Below are positions 59,273-64,000 of a DNA stretch of 64,000 bases, one piece after another (positions within the stretch are counted from its first letter, which is position 1; each line of letters begins with the position of its first letter). The position numbers and the translations under genes are program-made. A model generated the notes under the pieces. That model did not search any database, was not told where the DNA came from, and saw only the letters and a list, made by a program, of their open reading frames with translations. Source of the DNA: CALRGE01 sp964360635 (GTDB lineage: Bacteria > Patescibacteriota > Gracilibacteria > UBA1369 > 2-02-FULL-48-14); NCBI GenBank assembly GCA_964360635.1, contig CAYHXO010000006.1, positions 1 through 64,000 of the forward strand. The letters run 5' to 3'.

Positions 59273-61324
59273 ATGAAAGCTTCTGAAGTAAGACAAAAAT
59301 TCATCAAATTCTTCGTTGAGAGACACGAACACAAAGAGATTAAAGGCTCGAGTTTGATTCCTGAAAATGATCCTACCGTTTTATTTACAACTGCGGGAAT
59401 GCATCCGCTTGTTCCATATTTATTGGGTGAAAAACATCCGGAGGGGCGAAGGCTTGTGGATGTGCAAAAATGTATTCGAACCGGAGATGTTGATGAAGTT
59501 GGAGATGATTCACATCTTACTTTTTTCGAAATGTTGGGGAACTGGTCACTTGGAGATTATTTTAAAAAAGAAGCGATTAATTTTTCTTATGAATTTTTAA
59601 CGAGTGAATTGGGAATTGATCCTGCACGAATTTTGGTTACTTGTTTTGAAGGTGATGAAAATGCTCCGAGAGATGAAGAGGCTGCGGAAATTTGGCGAGA
59701 GCTTGGAATGACTGTTTTCTTTTATGAAAAGAAAAAAAACTGGTGGGGTCCTGCTGGATTAACTGGGCCATGTGGTCCGGATACTGAAATGTTTTATGAT
59801 AAACACCCGGAGCTTGCTGCAGGCAAACATAAGGAAGGCGCAAGTGAAGAGCTCATCAAGAAATATGCAATTGCGAGTGGCGAATGTCACCCAAATTGTG
59901 AATGTGGAAGATATGTGGAGATTTGGAATGATGTTTTCATGCAATATAATAAAAATGAAGATGGAACTTTCACCCCTCTTGTTCAGCAGAATGTTGATAC
60001 TGGAATGGGTCTTGAGCGAGTTGCGGCACTTTTGCAGGAGAAAAAAACTCCTTTTGAAACTGAACTTTTTGAGCCGGTGATGAATAGAATTCGTGAGCTT
60101 GCAAAGGATTATAATGAGACTAGCGCGCGTGTTGTTGCAGATCATATACGTGCGGCTGTATTTATTTTAGGTGATGAGCGAAGTGTTTCGCCATCAAATA
60201 ATGATCAAGGTTATGTTTTGAGAAAAATTATTCGCCGAGCTATAAGACACGGAAGAAAAATGGGAATCTCGGAAGGCTTTAGTGTTCAAATTGCACGTTT
60301 ATTTTTGGGAATTAACGGAGAGTATTACAAAGAGCTGATTAAGTATGAAAAAAGAATTTTGGATGAATTGAAAAAAGAAGAAGAACAGTTCCAAAATGCG
60401 CTGACTGCCGGTGAGATGGAAATTGAAAAAGATATTGAAAAAGTAAAAGAGTCTTTAGAAATTTTGAGCAGCGATAATGTTGTTTCACAGCTTGAAAAAG
60501 CTCTGAATGGCGTATCATCAATAATTTCTGCAGGAGGATGTTTGGAGGTTTTTAATAAAACTTTGCGGCCTTTGATGGGAAAGTTGAGAGCTGAATTCAA
60601 GGGTGAAGCGGCAAGTAAAAAAATTGATGAAGAAGCGCTTGGCACGGTTAGAGAAAAAGCGAATTATTTGAAAACTGAAGGTTGGATTTTGCGTGGTGAT
60701 CGAGCGTTTTTATACTATGAAAGCTTCGGATTTCCGCTAGAAATGACTGTTGAAATGATGAAGGAACGCGGCATTGAAGTTGATCGTGAAGGATTTGATA
60801 AAGCATATGAATTACATCAAGAAAAATCACGAGCCGGAGCTGAACAAAAATTCGCAGGAGGGCTTGTAGATCATAGTCATGAAAGCAAAAAACTTCACAC
60901 TGCGACACATTTGATGCTTGAAAGTTTACGCAGACTTTTCGGGAATCACATCGAACAAAAAGGATCAAATATTACGCAAGAAAGATTACGATTTGATTTT
61001 AATTTTGATAGAAAATTAACTGTAGAGGAGCTGGCGAAAATTGAGAAGTTTGTGAACGATGCAATTAAGGCGGATTATAAGGTTCACTTTGAGGAAATGA
61101 CTGTTGAAGAGGCGAAAAAATTAAATGCTACCGGGATTTTCGTTGATAAATATGAAGGAGAGTTAGGTGGAAAAGTAAAAGTATATTTCATGGGAGATTT
61201 TTCAAAAGAAATTTGCGGCGGACCACACGTTGATCACACAGGCGAATTAGGTTCATTCAAGATTACTAAGGAGGAGGCAAGCTCAAGTGGAGTGAGAAGA
61301 ATAAAAGCGGTTGTAGGCAAATAA
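59273..61324 (+). CDS. alaS: Alanyl-tRNA synthetase, short form
   Basis: 683 aa, against about 870 for typical bacteria. The catalytic domain has FTTAGMHPLVPYLLG, VQKCIRTGDVDEVG, HLTFFEMLGNWSLGDYF and GPCGPDTEM, with a Cys-rich insert GECHPNCECGRYVEIWND (about 203-220). The tRNA-recognition helices contain DHIRAAVFILGD and VLRKIIRRAIRHGRKMG. The editing domain has HTATHLMLESLRRLFG (HxxxH) and CGGPHVDHTG (CxxxH). An extra helical segment of about 90 residues (about 385-475) sits before RAFLYYESFGFPLEMT. The C-terminal coiled-coil/DHHA1 (C-Ala) domain is absent; the protein ends after RIKAVVGK. Confidence 0.96.
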   Translation: MKASEVRQKFIKFFVERHEHKEIKGSSLIPENDPTVLFTTAGMHPLVPYLLGEKHPEGRRLVDVQKCIRTGDVDEVGDDSHLTFFEMLGNWSLGDYFKKEAINFSYEFLTSELGIDPARILVTCFEGDENAPRDEEAAEIWRELGMTVFFYEKKKNWWGPAGLTGPCGPDTEMFYDKHPELAAGKHKEGASEELIKKYAIASGECHPNCECGRYVEIWNDVFMQYNKNEDGTFTPLVQQNVDTGMGLERVAALLQEKKTPFETELFEPVMNRIRELAKDYNETSARVVADHIRAAVFILGDERSVSPSNNDQGYVLRKIIRRAIRHGRKMGISEGFSVQIARLFLGINGEYYKELIKYEKRILDELKKEEEQFQNALTAGEMEIEKDIEKVKESLEILSSDNVVSQLEKALNGVSSIISAGGCLEVFNKTLRPLMGKLRAEFKGEAASKKIDEEALGTVREKANYLKTEGWILRGDRAFLYYESFGFPLEMTVEMMKERGIEVDREGFDKAYELHQEKSRAGAEQKFAGGLVDHSHESKKLHTATHLMLESLRRLFGNHIEQKGSNITQERLRFDFNFDRKLTVEELAKIEKFVNDAIKADYKVHFEEMTVEEAKKLNATGIFVDKYEGELGGKVKVYFMGDFSKEICGGPHVDHTGELGSFKITKEEASSSGVRRIKAVVGK

Positions 61325-61366
61325 ATATTACTCTAAAATTTCATTACTTTAATTTATTTTCGTTTT

Positions 61367-61759
61367 ATGAAAAAGACTATTTCACTAAGTTTGTTAGGTT
61401 TTTTGGTTTTAACAGGATGTGGAGGTCCAACAAAGGTGGCATATCACAGCAGTGAATTCACTTATGACTCAAGCGTTTTTGAAAGTTTTTCAAATGACAT
61501 AACAAGCGGAATCGGAGCAAAGGGTGATGAATCTTGCTGGATTGATCTTACCGGAGACTTATCAAGTCCATTGGACAGTGAAGAACTGCAAAATGCGACA
61601 GAAGGAAATATGACTCTAATGAGTGATTCAATGGGAGTTCCTCAATATATTTCATTCGGTATCGGTAATGAAATAGTTTACGCAAGAGTTAGTGTTGAAG
61701 ACACTGATAACTGCACAGGGAAATTGGTAGCTTTGGCTGAGATGAATGCGACTAAATAA
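61367..61759 (+). CDS. Small putative lipoprotein (130 aa)
   Basis: The signal peptide MKKTISLSLLGFLVLTGCGG carries lipobox LTGC. The mature domain of about 110 residues has no family I recognise; two Cys (SCWIDL and DNCTGK) could form a disulfide. Its 3' end overlaps the convergent miaB by 8 bp. An AT-rich gap of 42 bp separates it from alaS. Confidence 0.72.
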   Translation: MKKTISLSLLGFLVLTGCGGPTKVAYHSSEFTYDSSVFESFSNDITSGIGAKGDESCWIDLTGDLSSPLDSEELQNATEGNMTLMSDSMGVPQYISFGIGNEIVYARVSVEDTDNCTGKLVALAEMNATK

Positions 61760-63110
61760 GCTCGCCGTCCAGATGCCAATCGCCGGAACTTGTGACTCGC
61801 ACATTTGCTAGTTGGCCTAGCAATTTTCTGCCGGATTGAAAGTGAACTTCTTTGTTTTCACGTGAACGGCCTATGCAATGTTGACTAATTTGCTGTTCAA
61901 CTAAAACCTCGACAATTCTATTGATGAATGCCTTGTGTTTTCTATTGGAAATTTCTTTAACAAGAGAGTTTAGTTCATGCCACCGTCGAGCTTTTTCTTG
62001 AGGAGAAACGCTATCTTCTAGTTTCTTATCTGAGTAAGTTCCCTTTCGTGGTGAATAGCGATTATTAAAACAAAAATCCCATTCCATTTCACGATACATG
62101 TTCAATGTATTTGTGAATTCTTCTTCAGTTTCGCCACAAAATCCTACAATAATATCAGTTGAAATTGAAATGTCGGGAATGGCTTTTTTTAGCTTGTTCA
62201 TTATGTCTTTATATTCGGCGGTTTTGTAATTTCTGTTCATGCGGCGGAGCACTCGGTCGTCACCTGCTTGAACCGGCATGTGAACATATGGGCACATAGT
62301 CCGAAGCTCTGACATTGCTTGAATTACTTCATCAAAAAAATCCCGTGGATGTGGTGATGTGAAACGAAGACGACGAAGGCCGAGGTCATAAAGCTTGTCG
62401 ATTTCTCGGAGTAAAGCAGCAAAAGGGCTCAGGCCGAATTCGACGAATTTGCCGGATTTCTTATCGTTAAAAGAAAGGCCATAAGAGTTCACCGTTTGGC
62501 CAACTAGTGTGATTTCTAAGGCGCCTTCAAGCACATGTTTTTTGCATTCTTCAAGTATCTCATTGAAATCTCTGCTGGCTTCACGGCCACGAGTGAATGG
62601 AACAATGCAGTAAGTACAAAATTTGTCGCAACCGTTTGAGATTGGAACAAATACAGCAAAATTTGAGGTTTTTTTGGGGTTTATTTTGAAGTAATTTTCG
62701 AGTGTTCCATCTTCAATGTCGTCTGTGAAAGTTAGGAGTGGATCTACTGTTTTTAATAGATCTGGTAATTTTGCAACATCTTCAATTCGAAAAACGAAAT
62801 CTACTTCGGGCATTCTTTTTAGAATATCGTCGATTTTGGGGTCCGTTTGTGTTGAAGAACTACGAACCATGCAACCTGTTACAGTAACTTTCAGATTTTT
62901 GTTGGCTTTTTTTAAGGTGGCGATTTGCTTGCGGAGTCCGAAGAGTTTGTCTTCAGCTTTTTGTTTAATTTGGCATGTATTGTAAATAATAATATCAGCT
63001 GATTTTTCATCATCACCGAGCTCATAACCGATTCGTTCAAGAACACTGGCAACGCGCTCCGAATCAGAGTAATTCATGGCACAACCGAATGTTTTGATGT
63101 GATACTTCAT
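61752..63110 (-). CDS. miaB: tRNA-2-methylthio-N6-dimethylallyladenosine synthase
   Basis: 452 aa, normal MiaB length. A radical SAM methylthiotransferase that adds a methylthio group to isopentenyl-A37 of tRNA. The N-terminal UPF0004 domain gives three cluster Cys: KTFGCAMNYSDSERV, YNTCQIKQKAEDK and VTGCMVRSS. The radical-SAM Cx3Cx2C is NGCDKFCTYCIVPFTRG (about 160-176). SPHPRDF and DIIVGFCGETEEEF are typical. The C-terminal TRAM domain ends VTSSGDWHLDGELI. MiaA is not in the window, so it should be elsewhere. Its start is 3 bp after the LemA-like gene, so they form one minus-strand unit. Confidence 0.95.
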   Translation of the reverse strand: MKYHIKTFGCAMNYSDSERVASVLERIGYELGDDEKSADIIIYNTCQIKQKAEDKLFGLRKQIATLKKANKNLKVTVTGCMVRSSSTQTDPKIDDILKRMPEVDFVFRIEDVAKLPDLLKTVDPLLTFTDDIEDGTLENYFKINPKKTSNFAVFVPISNGCDKFCTYCIVPFTRGREASRDFNEILEECKKHVLEGALEITLVGQTVNSYGLSFNDKKSGKFVEFGLSPFAALLREIDKLYDLGLRRLRFTSPHPRDFFDEVIQAMSELRTMCPYVHMPVQAGDDRVLRRMNRNYKTAEYKDIMNKLKKAIPDISISTDIIVGFCGETEEEFTNTLNMYREMEWDFCFNNRYSPRKGTYSDKKLEDSVSPQEKARRWHELNSLVKEISNRKHKAFINRIVEVLVEQQISQHCIGRSRENKEVHFQSGRKLLGQLANVRVTSSGDWHLDGELI

Positions 63111-63112
63111 AT

Positions 63113-63580
63113 TTAGCTAAGTTCCGGGAGGGAAAATATAGCTGAAGCAAGCGAATAAGGAAATCTTTTTCGTAAGTCTGAGTATATCTCTGATTTTGCC
63201 TTTATTTCTATATTTGAGGCTTCGATGTGTTTATTTAGATCAGAAATATTTTTTTTTGCTTCATGAAAATTGATATTTTTTATGGATTGTGAGCTAGCGA
63301 AAAAACCCTGCAGGGTTTCAAGAATTTCTGTTTGGGAACTGTCAGTGCGGCTTCTTAAATCAAGAAGTTTTCTCCAAAGATCTGTCGGTTCAGATGCTGC
63401 CTTATATGATTCAAGCAAATATGGAATTATGTCGCGTCGCTTAGCAAAATCGGTTTTTAAAATTGATTGAATTTGAGTAACTGCAATAAGATCTCTCATC
63501 AAAGAATTTCGCAACCAAAATAACCAAATAAAAATAATTATTATTATTGCGCCTATTATTAGAAATAGATTTTCAATCAT
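63113..63580 (-). CDS. LemA-like membrane protein
   Basis: 155 aa. The N-terminal membrane helix MIENLFLIIGAIIIIIFIWL is followed by a helical domain with AVTQIQSILKTDFAKRRDIIPYLLESYK, which resembles the LemA opening (KRRxDLIPNLV). The rest is helical and charged (NINFHEAKKNISDLNKHIE). LemA proteins are of unknown function at the inner membrane. The similarity is limited, so the name is provisional. It overlaps the PH-domain gene by 4 bp (ATGA at 63577-63580). Confidence 0.6.
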   Translation of the reverse strand: MIENLFLIIGAIIIIIFIWLFWLRNSLMRDLIAVTQIQSILKTDFAKRRDIIPYLLESYKAASEPTDLWRKLLDLRSRTDSSQTEILETLQGFFASSQSIKNINFHEAKKNISDLNKHIEASNIEIKAKSEIYSDLRKRFPYSLASAIFSLPELS

Positions 63581-64000
63581 TTTTTAATTCTTTTTAAAAA
63601 TTTATCGCGAATATCAAGAATTTTTCTTGAATTCTCAAAAGGCTGCTCAGCGTCATGTAGACTAAAAATTACAACATCGGCTGCAGTTCGAAGCTCAATT
63701 TTACCGAAGTGGAAAATGGTCTCTATTAAGCCGACTTCTGTTCCACGAACATCTTGCAATTGATCTAGGTTGGCAGCAGAAACTTGTCTGTTAAGGAATG
63801 CAATTTGGTCATGATTTATAACTCTTTCATTTGTAACAATAATCACGTCCAGCTCATGATTTAGCCATGAAATAAATGTAACTAATATGACTGTAAGCAG
63901 ATAAAACGAAAAAAGAAAAAGTACTATCAAATGATTATTCTCTATACGTCCTGGAAAATATTTTATTGCGCCAAAAATATATGCGATTATTGGAACAATT
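63577..64000 (-). CDS. PH-domain membrane protein, partial at window edge
   Basis: The frame is open to the right window edge; no stop occurs upstream of the TTG at 63930, so the true start lies past 64000. The visible part reads two hydrophobic segments (IVPIIAYIFGAIKYF near the edge and LIVLFLFSFYLLTVILVTFI), then a bacterial PH-like domain: HELDVIIVTNERVINHDQI, LDQLQDVRGTEVGLIETIFHFG (in part), and IELRTAADVVIFSLHDAEQP. This matches YdbT/bPH2-type membrane proteins. It is translationally coupled to the LemA-like gene. Confidence 0.8.
   Translation of the reverse strand, partial: IVPIIAYIFGAIKYFPGRIENNHLIVLFLFSFYLLTVILVTFISWLNHELDVIIVTNERVINHDQIAFLNRQVSAANLDQLQDVRGTEVGLIETIFHFGKIELRTAADVVIFSLHDAEQPFENSRKILDIRDKFLKRIKK

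Overview
The window is 64 kb of AT-rich, densely packed bacterial DNA. It most resembles a Patescibacteria/CPR genome: very short intergenic gaps, many ATGA/TAATG overlaps, a large single-pass surface protein with beta-helix and thrombospondin-3-type repeats, DUF4012, DUF3352 and TraG-like ATPase genes, a short AlaRS without its C-terminal domain, and cysteine-rich zinc-ribbon proteins of a kind I associate with CPR genomes. TGA is used as a stop many times (for example the mutS/HAD ATGA overlap at 2336-2339), so this is not a code-25 Gracilibacteria/Absconditabacteria genome. Peregrinibacteria-like or another code-11 lineage is possible, but the phylum is inferred, not shown.

Layout: 1-1391, tyrosine recombinase behind an inverted repeat, plus HicBA. 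1500-5089, HAD phosphatase, MutS and tRNA-Arg(CCT). 5244-8384, an orphan 1046-aa protein. 8413-9638, LexA with a palindrome inside its promoter and a metal-ligand-less metallo-beta-lactamase-fold protein. 9707-14085, an unknown protein, enolase, a probable structured ncRNA ending in a Rho-independent terminator, and two-subunit L-serine dehydratase. 14094-15494, a DUF4143-type ATPase with operator repeats and a Phd-like mini-protein. 15484-19228, PurN, a 4Fe-4S ferredoxin, 2-oxoacid:ferredoxin oxidoreductase (two subunits) and a 2Fe-2S ferredoxin. 19225-22013, a lipoprotein, a sugar nucleotidyltransferase and a TrmB-type regulator.

22154-32950 is the most striking region: a small ribbon-helix-helix protein, then six tandem paralogous proteins of about 530-560 aa. 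Each has zinc-ribbon pairs at both ends and a duplicated Cys-rich repetitive core. A second TrmB-type regulator sits inside the array on the opposite strand. 32947-39159 holds a RHH/MazF pair, then a segment bounded by 20-bp direct repeats (19/20 identical). That segment carries a TraG/VirD4-like ATPase, a protein resembling SpvC/LanL phosphothreonine-lyase domains, an ADP-ribosyltransferase-like protein sharing its C-terminal tail motif, an MFS transporter and HicBA.

39224-43009 is a purine operon (PurH followed by two archaeal-type PurP paralogues) with a terminator and a structured leader. 43090-50351 holds cell-envelope genes (YidD, LysM-M23 peptidase, 1307-aa surface protein, lipoprotein hydrolase, DUF475 membrane protein). 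50392-57256 holds MutL, an HNH protein, a lipoprotein, DUF4012 and DUF3352. 57290-58732 is an AbiE toxin-antitoxin cassette bounded by a 15-bp direct repeat. 58835-64000 holds a MOSC-domain fragment, AlaRS, a lipoprotein, MiaB, a LemA-like protein and a partial PH-domain protein.

Several genes (5244, 14186, 33658, 59273, probably 29631) have a -10 hexamer exactly 6 nt before the ATG, so their transcripts are predicted to be leaderless.
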